Origin: Cryptomeria japonica
Lineage: Eukaryota; Streptophyta; Pinopsida; Cupressales; Cupressaceae
Length of the DNA stretch: 64,000 nt
Assembly: GCF_030272615.1 (NCBI RefSeq)
Contig: NC_081406.1
Coordinates: 138,677,361-138,741,360 of the forward strand
Reading direction: 5' to 3'
How positions within the stretch are numbered: the first letter of the stretch is position 1; each line of letters starts with the position of its first letter. Both the position numbers and the translations under genes were made by a program. This document shows positions 11,049-21,365 of the stretch, piece by piece. Under the pieces are notes generated by a model. That model worked only from the letters and a program-made list of their open reading frames with translations. It did not search any database and was not told the origin of the DNA.

Positions 11049-11927
11049 GCCCTGGCTCCTCATTTGTAAAGGCTAATAATAGTAAGTCAGTAGTTAGAAG
11101 GTGAATATTTAGAAATAGTGAATAGTCAGTTGACAGAATATCAATTAAAGTAGAATAGAAAGAGAAGGCAAAGATTGTTGCCAAGATGTTGTTGTAAAAG
11201 ACTTGTAAACTTCATTGAAGAAATGGTGAAATCTATGGGTCGATTCAACAATTTGCATGGTCTCTATACTTCTCATAGTTGATTTCATGTTGTTAGATGA
11301 GTGGAAGAAATGTGTTTGATTGATGGTGAAATTCGTATATCCATACTACTAGCAGTTTGTTGATTGCAGACTTGCCTTGTGTAGTCAACTGGAATCATTC
11401 AGTTTAAGCTTAACTTCAATTGTCACTTCTTCATTGATATGCATCAGCCTGATGGTGTCTATGCCTGTAGCGATGATTTGAACATCATAAAGTTTTCCTT
11501 CGAAGATCACACTAACCTTGTGGAGATGGTCCTGGGATGTCAAAACAAGACTTAGTTAGAATTTCATCAAAGGTTATTCATTGCTCCTACATTCTTAGTG
11601 TAAGAATTAGATCCTTTCCTCGCCCTCATCCTTTTTTTCCTTTTTTTTCGAAAAATCTAGGCTAGTGAAATCCTGTGTTCCAGCAATGTTCAAAGCAAAT
11701 CAGATGTTTAGTCATCAAGTGTAAGTCCCCTTGTGATTCCAGCAAAATCACATCATACCACAGAGAGCTTATCCACGAGTAGAGAACCTACATACAAGAA
11801 CCTTGGAGTTGCCTCGACTGATCCTTCGGTGAGATCTTCAGCAGTCGGGAAACTTTGCTCAAGAGAGGATAGGGCACCTTTAGGTATTTTATTCTGTGTT
11901 TGCATGTGCATTAAAAACACATCAACA

Positions 11928-11932
11928 GGTAT
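11928..11932. other. Target-site duplication GGTAT (right) of solo S LTR
   Basis: Matches 8162-8166 exactly. After it, the G2 LTR sequence resumes. Confidence 0.9.
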
Positions 11933-12430
11933 GAATTAGGGTCAACAACTATCTCCTCCACTCCCGTCGGACATATAAGGCACGCTCAGACCTGTGAAGC
12001 TAGGTGGAGACGATACCCCGTACCTACCCGGTACTTGTACCTGCAATATCCTGCATCATCGAATCACACATGCATGTATATAAATATAGAGTACACGACA
12101 CACACACCGATGAAGGAGAATCGCGGCATTCCCTGTCTCACCAAATTGAGTGAAGGAAAATTGTCCCCTTGCATCGAATACAATTGTAGACACGCAACAT
12201 ATATATGACACATCGCATAGATAAAGTAAAGTGTCAGTATAATGCAATAATTCATAAATGCTCCAATCACAAGTACTGAAATACTGAAAATAACTCATAC
12301 ATCTCATATCCAGATAAACATGAAATAATATCCAATATGTCTGAATAATGTTTAGCAAAATGTATCAACTGAAAAGTAAATTGCAACCAAAATATCAGTC
12401 TAATAAGTCCGATCGAGAAGGGGTACTACA

Positions 12431-12441
12431 TTCTCCCCCCC
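12431..12441 (-). promoter_or_regulatory. Polypurine tract of G2
   Basis: On the minus strand GGGGGGGAGAA abuts the 3' LTR start TGTAGTACC, the standard plus-strand primer position. Confidence 0.85.
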
Positions 12442-12465
12442 AAAACTAGGCTTACTCTTGGAAGC

Positions 12466-15400
12466 CTAAAACAGATAAGAATAGAGCTCTCTCATCTTCA
12501 TTGCATCCTCCCAAGTCGCCGAGGTCTCATCATTTGGGTCCTATAGGACCCTTACCTGGTCGATGGTGCGACCCCTGAAGGTCAAATCCCGACGCTGAAG
12601 AATTTGCACGGGCTCCATGGAAAGCTGCCCGTCCTCGACCTGCAAAGCGTTCCAATCAAGAACATGAGTCACATCAGGGTGATAAGGTCGAAGAACTGAA
12701 ACATGAAAGACATCGTGGATGCGGGATAGACTCGGTGGCAAGGCAAGACGGTAGGCAACAGGTCCTATCCTCTCAAGGATTTCAAAAGGACCAACAAAAC
12801 GAGGCACCAACTTAGAACCCTTTCCATAACGGATCGGACTCTTTCGCGGACGCACTCTCAAAAACACACGGTCGCCAACAAAAAACTGATGATCTACCTT
12901 GTGAGCATCTGCATACTTCTTCTGCCTATCTTGTGCAAGTGCCAAATGCTCACGAATCTGCTCAACCTGCTGCTCCATCTCTCGAAGAATATCCGGTCCT
13001 ATAAGCACCCTATCCTCTAACCGATCCCAACTCAAAGGAGTACGACAAGGACGACCATATAAAACCTGAAAGGGAGACATACCTATGGAGCTATGATATC
13101 CATTGTTATAAGCAAACTCCACTAGATAAATATAATCCTCCCAACGTGACTGCTGGTCCATAACATACATGCGAAGCATGTCCTCTAAAACCTGATTCAC
13201 ACGCTTAGTCTGACCATCTATCTTTGGATGATAAGCTGAGCTGAAGTTCAACTGAGTCCCCAAAGCATGCTGAAGTGAGGTCCACAATGCTGAGGTAAAG
13301 ACAGGATCTCTATCAGAAATGATCCGCCTTAGAATCCCATGCAATCTCACTACATCTTCCAAGAACACACGAGCCACCACTGCTGCCGTATAGGCAGCTC
13401 GAATAGGAACAAAATGAGCAACCTTCGTCAACCTGTCAACAATGACCATGATGGCATCATGACGACGTGAAGAGACAGGCAACCCAACAATGAAATCCAT
13501 GGAAATGATGTCCCATTTCCAATCCGGTACTACATTAGGCTGTAAAAGCCCTGTTGGGTGCTGGTGCTCCGTCTTCACTCGCTGACATTCTAAACACTTC
13601 GACACAAAATCAGCAATGTCACGTTTCATGCCAGCCCAATGATAAATCTATCTAAGATCTGCGTGCTTCTTCTTGACACCTGGATGTGCCGAATAAGGTG
13701 CACGATGGGCCTCAGTCATGATCAAAGTACGAAGACCCTCCAAAGGAGGTACGTAGATCCGGCCAAGATGATAAAGAAGACCATCCGCCTCAAGACTAAA
13801 ACCAGAAAATCTACCCTCTAAAGGCCTTCCGGACTCCAACACGGCTCTAACATCCTGATACCAAGAATCCTGAGGGAGAACTCCAAGAATTCTCTGTCTC
13901 AAGTCCACTCCAAGGGACACTGCTGAAACTTCATGCCGCCTACGACTCAAAGCATTAGCCACTACATTTTCCTTCCCCTGAATATATCGGACCTCAAAAT
14001 CATACTCGTAGAGGAATTCCATCCACCTTCGCTGTCGAGCATTCAAGTTCAGTTGCGTGAAGATATACTGCAAACTGCGGTGATCACTATGCAGCTCAAA
14101 CTGATGCCCTAACAGAAAGTGACGCCATCTCACCAACGCATGCACTACAGCTGTCAACTCCAAATCATGAACTGGATAGTTCAGCTCGTGGTCCTTGAGT
14201 TTGCGAGACTCATAGGCAACCGCACGTCCATCCTGCATAAGCACTGCATCTATACCTTCTAAAGAGGCATCTGTGCATACCATAAAATCTCTGGATGGAT
14301 CAGGGACTGCCAAAATCGGAGCATTGACAAGGAGTTCCTTCAAGGCACGAAATGCTGACTCACACTGCTCTGACCAAACAAACTTGTTCCCTTTCCTCTA
14401 AAGAGAAGTAATCGGGTGACCTATTCGGGAAAAACCCTGAACAAAGCGACGTTAATATCTGGCCAAACCCATAAAACTTTGAACCTCTGAAACATTGGTC
14501 GACGCTGGCCAATCCACTATGGCCTGGATCTTGGAAGGATCCACAGATACAGCCTCTCCTGAAACCACATGACCAAGATAGTTCACCTCAGTCTGGAAGA
14601 AATCACACTTCGCCAAATTGGCATAAAGCTGATTCTCCCTCAAGCACTGCAATACTTGTCGTAAGTGACCCTCATGCTCTTCCATAGATCTAGAATAAAT
14701 CAATATATCATCCAAGAACACAAGGATAAAATGATCAAGGTAGGTGCGAAAAATCCCATTCATGAGGCACATGAAAACTGAAGGCGCGTTTGTCAACCCA
14801 AATGGCACCACTGTGAACTCATAGTGACCATAACGAGTGCGAAACACTGTCTTATGAATGTTTGCATCATCAATGTGCAACTGATGATACCCAGATTTCA
14901 GATCAATCTTAGAGAACACCTTGACTCCCTTCACCTGATCGAAAAGATCATCTATACGAGGCAATGGATATCGATTCCAGATGGTTACCTTATTCAGCTG
15001 TTGGTAATCAATGCATAACCGAAGAGAACCATCCTTCTTCTTAACGAAGATAACAGGCGCACCCCAAGGAGAGACACTAGGACGAATGAATCCCTTGGTC
15101 AACAATTCCTCCATCTGCAACTTCAACTCACTCAATTCCTGAGTAGTCATCCGATATGGAGCTCTCGAAATAGGTTTTGCACCAGGAACCAAGTCAATGC
15201 GAAAGTCTATGTCTCGCTTCGGAGGCATACCAGGAATCTCCAACGGAAACACATCGGCATACTCTCGAAGAATAGGGTGAGCATCAAGAGCGATTTCTCG
15301 ACTCTCTCCCTCATCCATATCCTCAAGAGTTACTGCAAAAAGCTGACATCCCCTACGCATACACCGCTTAAGTTGCATAGCGGAAATCATACGTAAGGAT

Positions 15401-15825
15401 ATCGATCTCTGAACTCCAACGATCCCCACTTTCCTGCCATGGTCATCTATACACTCTACGGTCTTCTGACGGCAGTCCACACCAGCACTATGAGATGATA
15501 ACCAATCCATCCCCAACACTACTCCATAGGACCCCAGAGGAATGACTCGAAGGTCAACAAAAGTCACAAAGGGTCCTAGATCCAACTCACAACTAGGAAC
15601 AAAGGCATCTACGAACACGCGCACCCTGGTAGCTAACTCTACTTGCCACCTATCCGCTTGCTTAGCAGACGCGAGCCCACACCGCTCCACAATGGACGAA
15701 GAAATAAAGGAATCCGAAGCACCAGAGTCAAAAAGCACTGAGATAGGGATACCACACAACACACCTGCGGCCTCAATAACTGTCCCCTGATGCTCAGCCT
15801 GGCGGTCATCCATCGTTGCAAACAC
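12466..15825 (-). pseudogene. G2 pol: protease, reverse transcriptase, RNase H, integrase
   Basis: All pieces stay in one minus frame from 15825 to a final stop at 12466. The protease shows [10 protein letters not shown] (catalytic DSG, residue ~33 of this reading). RT shows [18 protein letters not shown] and the FLDDILIYS box. RNase H runs from CTDASLEG through NVVANALSRR. Integrase has KCLECQ, DFIVGLP and ISDRDP, but the third catalytic site reads DGQTKRVN, with Lys where Glu is expected. In-frame stops lie at 14452, near 14399, at 13648 and at 12541; several are explained by one C-to-T or G-to-A change. The tail DPNDETSATWEDA resembles the end of Ty3 integrases. PR-RT-RH-IN order marks Ty3/gypsy. 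Dead copy. Confidence 0.92.
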
Positions 15826-15829
15826 TCTA

Positions 15830-17144
15830 TGGGATCTACCAGCATCCCCTACTGTAGGCTCTGATGCAGCTGGCCTCTAACTTCCCGTCTGGTGCGAATG
15901 CTGAGGACACTGCGTGGCTATATGGCCGAACTACCCACAAGAGTAGCAAGCTCCTCTACCTCCAGTCGGCCCACTGGACTGTTGAAAGATTCCCCTGCTA
16001 GGGGCCTGAGATGCACTCTGAGAAGACTGTCCTGGAACACCCTGTCTGCTCCTCTGCTAGTTCCTGTTCCTTCTATGATGAGGGTTGCCACCCTGCTGGC
16101 CTTGGGTCTGTTTCGGTTTTAGCGGCTGCTGCTGCTGTCCACCCTTAGCGGGTGCCTGAGGAGTCCTGAACGGTGCAGCTGACTGGGATTGATTCCCACG
16201 AGCTCTGTTCCCACTGAAAAGAACACTCCCTATTTGAACTCCCGACTGTCCACCATGCGCACGGTTGAGGTTTTGCTCAACCAATTTGGCTTTTGCCACT
16301 GCTATCTCCACTGAAGTTGGCTCGAAAACTCTAACCCCTCCACTGATACGGTCATTAAGACCTCTCAAGAAATGCTGCACGAGCATAGCCTCATCGTTGC
16401 CAATCCCGACATACTATTTCAACTCATAAAATCTATGCTCGAACTGGTCAACAAACATACCAAACTGTCGTAAAGCGTAGAACTCGTCTGCCCGAGTCTG
16501 CCTCCACTGCGGTGAGAGAAACCGTGCCCTGAATCTCTCTAAGAATATTTCCCAAGAAACGGTGTTGATACTTAGACCGATCTTCTCCTCCTCTAACCTC
16601 CACCAGATTGAAGCAAAATCATCGAGATGCATGATCGCACATCTTGCTCTGGTGTTGCTACTGTATGGAAACATAGCGAAACACCTATCCAAACTAATCA
16701 GCCAAGTCTCTGCCTCAAGACCTGTGCCTCGACCATCGAAGAACGGAGGGTTGGTTCTCATCAGGTCGTTGATGTGACTCAAGGGAGCTGGGTCATGACC
16801 AACTGGGACTTCCCTCCTTCTAGGAGACCTCTCTCTCTCTCTCTCTCCTTTGAAACATGCTGATGCGACTCCCCAACCTGAGCATGGATGGGCTGCTCAC
16901 CCTCAGGCCTGGGGCCTAGCCTAGCTAGAAGCTCCTGAAACATCTGTCTCAGCTCTTCCCTTTCGGGAACCTGCTCTTCTGCATGTGGTGAATCCTGATG
17001 AACTGACTGTTCCTGCTCCACACTCACATGAGCGGGTGGCAGCGAAGGACTATGGCGGTCTGAACCTCGACCCCGTCCCCCACCTCTACCTCTATTGTGG
17101 CCACCAACACGGCCAACTGCCTTAGCTTTCCTAACCATGACCAA
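15830..17144 (-). pseudogene. G2 gag with zinc knuckle
   Basis: The N-terminal part reads from 17144 (Arg/Gly-rich, RGRGGGRGRG) and then shifts frame inside a (CT)n microsatellite at 16829-16848, which encodes an Arg-Glu run. The central capsid-like domain (NPPFFDGRGT, WRLEEEKIG, FLERFRARF) follows in the pol frame from about 16800. After a stop at 16414 it continues to a CCHC knuckle at 15948-15907 (CYSCG, FGHIATQC), which has a stop in place of one residue. Gag would package element RNA. The shift in the repeat suggests slippage. Confidence 0.85.
16829..16848. repeat. (CT)n microsatellite in G2 gag
   Basis: About ten CT units; the gag reading frame changes across it. Confidence 0.85.
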
Positions 17145-17273
17145 AACTGCAAAAGAGAAAGCGGTTCAGATCTATGACAAGGATAAAGCAAGGGAAATTC
17201 AAACACTAAGACCTACACAAAAGGTCAAGTTGAATGGGCTCACTACATCCTAGAGTACCCAATGTTGAAACAT

Positions 17274-17287
17274 GGGCTCTGATACCA
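17274..17287 (-). promoter_or_regulatory. Primer-binding site of G2 (initiator Met tRNA type)
   Basis: The minus strand reads TGGTATCAGAGCCC two bases after the LTR end at 17290. This is the common plant retroelement primer site complementary to the 3' end of initiator methionine tRNA. Confidence 0.9.
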
Positions 17288-17289
17288 AA

Positions 17290-18522
17290 TGTAATGCCCC
17301 GCCAGAAACCCTAAAGGAATACAACGCTACAAGGCAACTAAAGGGTGAAATAATTTTTAAAAAAAAAAGTTTAAGTGCATTCATAATAACATTGCACGTA
17401 TAATAACACAAACAGAAGTCTAACAATGACATCCTAAAGGGTTACCAACAAAGATTACTTCAAATTAAAACTACATCACAATGTTAATCCAATTATCCAT
17501 CTAAATTAGGGAAATTCAATTACGATGATTAACTCAAACTCTAAAACTGATTCCAAATAGATAGGTTTAAAGAGTTACAACATATATACTTCCAATGATT
17601 CATTTATACATAAGATGAAGGATAACTGAAATAACATACATTTCATTGAATTTCAAATTACAACATTCCATAAATTACCTGGCTTCAATAGAACAATTAA
17701 AGTACATAGGTTACAAAGCCAAGGTTACAAAGTTAAAGATGCAATGACCACATGGTCACAACTGCACAATAATCTCGAACAAGAGCTGATACAAGAATCA
17801 CGAACCAAGAACCACCAGCGAAGCCGATCCTCGCAAGAAGGTAAGAACCAAGATATCCGATGGGAAGTGGCATTACCACCCGACCATGTGATCCCATAAT
17901 GGAACCACCCCACCGTGCTAGGAGATAGCATAAGACCCTCAAGCAAGCAATAAGGCAAGTACAACAATACACATGACTCCGCAGAACTCAAGTGACTCAA
18001 CTCACAAAACACTAGTGACCCTAAAGAGAGAGTGTCATCACATGGCTTAAGATGGTTACCCTAGGTAGGTCTCCATAGGTCCCGACCCCCATCCTGGGTT
18101 ATCCTAGTAACCTTTCCCGAACCCCCGGCTCCATCAAAGCATCATGCGGACCCTACCAACTTTTCGTGAAGACAAGGTGGTAGGTTTGCCATTCCAGCCC
18201 TTCCCACACACCTTGAGCCTATACAAGCACTCAACCGTGTGCGGGGTGCAACATCTTAATTAATTTAATAACTACCCATCCCCTAATCAATTGTTAGGTT
18301 ATGACTTATTATTTGACTTCCGAGGGGTTATCCTGCCATCCACTTTGGGTGCGGCCTCCGCTCGAAAGCCACTCTCTCTCCTAGGACACTAACAGGAAAA
18401 GTACCTCACTATGAAGACTTTATGGTGAAATTGACAGCCATAAATAATCCTGACATAACACAAGTGAAGGGTTCACAATCACTAACCCAAGATTGACCAT
18501 ATGGAAACATGACTCACAATGG
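17290..18522 (-). repeat. 5' LTR of G2, truncated
   Basis: It matches the 3' LTR from 4689 to about 5922 with few differences, then stops abruptly at a junction with element B's LTR at 18522-18528. About 2.7 kb of the LTR is missing, together with the right target-site copy. Confidence 0.9.
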
Positions 18523-19161
18523 TCACAGCCTAGAGCACACTGCTCAATCACAAAAGGAGCCTCACTGACTACATACAATCCAGACTACAATCCAGAGAAA
18601 TGATTGAACTGCAATGGTAGCATCTTTTATGCCTGAAATACAGTTCCGGTTAAGCTCTGTCTGTTCCAGTCTGAAACCCTTAACCCTATACTGGAATAAC
18701 CCTTACAAAAATATCCTCACATACATGATCTCTCTCATATGTTTCGCATCTCCTTTTCATTCCATAACCTTACACACTCTTATTTATGATATATCAAAAT
18801 GATCTAATGAACTGACCTATATACCTTTTACAATTCATCATGCCTTATGTCGGCTTACAAAGATAATTACAATATGAATATACATGTCGTCTCAATAACA
18901 TAAATACATGACTATCAAAAACAATTGCCGATGCTGAATCCAAAAGATGTTGGCCTCGAATACTGATAACCAGATTCTCAACCATGTCGGCCTGCATTGC
19001 CGGTAACCAAAGAAATCTATCCAACCTGCTGGTGCCGGTGAAGTGTCTGTGAAGTGCCTGTTGGTGCACAACTGGACCAAAATATGAAGTCGGAACATGT
19101 TGCCATGTTGCCATCAATGACAACATATTGAAACCAACCAATTGAGTGTCAATTGCCAACA
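18523..19161 (-). repeat. 3' LTR of element B, truncated
   Basis: Minus-strand start TGTTGGCAATTGACACTC follows the polypurine tract. It is collinear with 29818-25270 (minus the nested LTR) and ends at the rearranged junction with the G2 LTR, missing the last ~280 bases of the LTR. Confidence 0.88.
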
Positions 19162-19187
19162 ATCTCCCCTTTGGCATTGATGGCAAC
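19108..19187. repeat. Inverted repeat bracketing the polypurine tract of B
   Basis: GTTGCCATCAATGACAAC (19108-19124) in the LTR is nearly complementary to TTGGCATTGATGGCAAC (19171-19187) upstream of the tract, which sits in the loop. P1 and P2 have the same arrangement. Confidence 0.8.
19162..19173 (-). promoter_or_regulatory. Polypurine tract of element B
   Basis: The minus strand reads AAAGGGGAGAT immediately before the LTR TG, as in the copia elements P1 and P2. Confidence 0.85.
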
Positions 19188-20487
19188 ACTCATGTGAAAA
19201 ATGATCATGGTTTCCATCTGTCGGTTTCATCCTGAGCCTGCTTCCCCTGAGTTGAATATCCATCAATACAAAATACTCCATACCTCCTGAATATTTTTTA
19301 CCTATACCCCCCCAATGTACACAACTCCCTTTTTTCTTTTTCACATCAATATCTCTCCCCCTTTGACATCAATGCCATCGAAAATACCAAAAAGAATACC
19401 AAAAAACGGGACGAAGAATGAAAGACTGTACAATGAATATGTCCCAAAATACCTTACCGGAGCTGGATGTATTTGAAAATATCCGGATAGGCCTTCTCCA
19501 AAAGCTCAAGATAGGTATCCCAACCAGATTTGAAAGTGCCGGAAATTGATAGAAGTCCATTTATCATATGAGCAAATGATTCTTTCTCATTAAGCTCTGC
19601 CGGTGTGGGCTTACCAACCATATCTATACACTCCTTATGTACACAATGAATCCAATCGGGACTCACCAATCCCCTAAGACTTCTGGCTCTCCTTATGATT
19701 TTATCTTTTTCTTTCTCAAGAGCAAAAACTTGGGCTTCAAAGACCAAAATCTGACCATCAATAGATGTAGTCAATGAATTCAATCCATCAAAAGAATTGG
19801 CTATACCTGCAATCTCCTCCTGAATATCCTTAATCTTTTTATCTATCTCAGCTGTGAGTAAACCTGTGTTACAACATAGTCTACAGATATTAGTACACTG
19901 CCTCAATGCATTATCAATCAATTTCAACTTATCATTAATCTCCTTCCTCTCCGACTCGATCATTTGATCAAATGTAGCTCCCTTTGCCTGTGTGAATCTC
20001 TCCAGTGCTTGTCGGTTTGATATCTGCTGCAAGGACTGAAAATCCTTTGAAATGTGCTTTGTGATTGTCTTAAGCTTGCTAGATGGGCTCGCTTCTCTGT
20101 CAAACTTGCACTTCAGGACTAGTTTGTGCAAAACAGTGATAGACTGGTCAATAACACCTTTATCCATAGATCCCTCCATCATTTTCTGTGCAACCATCAT
20201 CATGAGTTCAGTAGAACTTATCTCGGTTATGCTTTTCCTTTCAACCTGCGAGGTGTCAATTGACAACAATGATGGACTCACTACCAGTTCCCTGCCGAAT
20301 TCTCCTTTCTTCTCCTCTGATGATTTAACCTGTATAGCTTCCTCACTTGCACCGGTGGCTTCGCCACTTGGTGCAGTCTCAGTAACTACTGGTTCCTCCC
20401 TAGGAACTGTAACCTAATCCTGTACAATCTGATCCGGAGGACTACTGTCCTCAACATTAGTAACTTGTACATTATCAACCTTTACAC

Positions 20488-20492
20488 TCTCT
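20488..20492. other. Target-site duplication TCTCT (left) of solo B LTR
   Basis: TCTCT before the LTR is repeated at 21361-21365 after it. Confidence 0.88.
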
Positions 20493-21360
20493 TGTTGGCA
20501 ATTGACACTCTATTGGTTGGTTTCACTATGTTGTCATTGATGGCAACATGTTTTTGTGTTCCGACGTCATATGGTGTACTAGCAGGCACTTCATAGATTC
20601 TACATCGGCACCGGCACCGGCAGGACAAAAGATTGCTTTGGTCACCGGCAATGCAGGCCGACATGGTATAGTAAAGGTTATCTGTATTGGAGGCCGACAT
20701 ATCTTAGATCCGGCATCAGCAATTTGTTTTAATGTTTATACATTTATGTTATCTGGCCGACATAAGGCATAAAAGTTGTATAGGGTATATATGTCAGTTT
20801 GATAGATTGTTTGGTGTGTGACTAAGAATGGATATGGAAATGTAATATGATGCGAAATTACTTTGAGAGATTATGTATGTGAGGAATTTATTGTAAGGGT
20901 TATTCCGATAAAGGGTTTCAGATCAGAACAGACAGAGCTTAAACTGAAACTGTATTCTGGCATAAGAGATGCTATCTTAGCAGTTCACACTTCTCTGGAT
21001 TGTTGTCTGGAATTATTTGTAGTCAGTGAGGCTCCTATTGTGATTGAGCAATGTGCTCTAGGCTGTAAGCCTTCTTGCAAGTGTAGGCCCCTCATATATT
21101 GTAATATCTCTTCATATGGCCAGTGGATTGATATTGAGGGTCACAAATCCCACCGTGGTTTTTTCTCTTTGAGGTTTTCCACGTATAAATCTGTGTGTTA
21201 TGATTGTCATTTACGTGTTTGGCTTATTGGTTGCTTTACTTCTTTCAATTCTGTTTATACTGGTATACCGGTTGGTGTATGAATGTTTTGGTAAAGCTAA
21301 AATCTACTATTCCGGTATAACATTGATTCACCCCCCTCTTAGTGTTATTGTTTTCCAACA
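20493..21360 (+). mobile_element. Solo LTR of the B family (868 bp) inside ORF2 of B
   Basis: It starts TGTTGGCAATTGACACTC and ends TTTTCCAACA, with flanking TCTCT duplications. It is homologous to the B LTRs (same start, GGCCGACAT words, GGTTTTCCACGT, TTCACCCCC near the end) but in the opposite orientation, so it is a later insertion of a relative followed by LTR-LTR recombination. Confidence 0.92.
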
Positions 21361-21365
21361 TCTCT
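21361..21365. other. Target-site duplication TCTCT (right) of solo B LTR
   Basis: Matches 20488-20492. Confidence 0.88.

Larger units (their letters stand above)
8167..11927 (+). mobile_element. Solo giant LTR, S family, copy 1 (3761 bp)
   Basis: It starts TGTTGTGACATT and ends ACACATCAACA, and is flanked by a 5-bp duplication GGTAT. It has no internal region, so it is a solo LTR left by LTR-LTR recombination. It is homologous on the opposite strand to 25418-29316. Ordered parts in LTR sense: conserved start, inverted repeat (8631-8706), hairpin array (8741-10373), 30-bp triplicate (10531-10620), TATA box (11042), and a conserved 3' end with the word AGAGCTTATCCAC near 11764. No pol remnant lies inside. 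Confidence 0.92.
4689..12430 (-). repeat. 3' LTR of G2, interrupted by a solo LTR at 8167-11927
   Basis: Plus-strand ends are TGTAATGCCCC at 4689 and GGTACTACA at 12430. The minus strand therefore starts TGTAGTACC and ends GGCATTACA, right after the polypurine tract. The start matches the 5' LTR at 17290 nearly base for base. The interior holds a strongly AT-rich block (6240-6640), a GC-rich island (6653-6836), and AT-rich DNA again to 8161. Open frames seen here are not supported as genes. Confidence 0.9.
4689..18522 (-). mobile_element. Ty3/gypsy retrotransposon G2 with ~4-kb LTRs, right end truncated
   Basis: Read on the minus strand the order is: truncated 5' LTR (18522-17290), primer site (17287-17274), gag, PR-RT-RNaseH-IN, polypurine tract, 3' LTR (12430-4689). 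A solo S-family LTR with its own 5-bp duplication is nested in the 3' LTR. Taking out the nested 3766 bases gives a 3' LTR of about 3974 bp. The two G2 LTRs differ by only scattered substitutions and small indels over the ~1.2 kb they share, so G2 inserted fairly recently. Stops and a frameshift make it non-functional now. Confidence 0.92.

Noticed and set aside
12056-12358. Cys/Tyr-rich minus-strand frame resembling a small secreted protein
   Set aside because: Lies in the G2 3' LTR, overlaps another frame, and shows no signal peptide or conserved domain.
17274-17290. tRNA gene, because of tRNA-complementary sequence
   Set aside because: It is only the 12-14 base primer site next to the LTR; no cloverleaf can be drawn around it.
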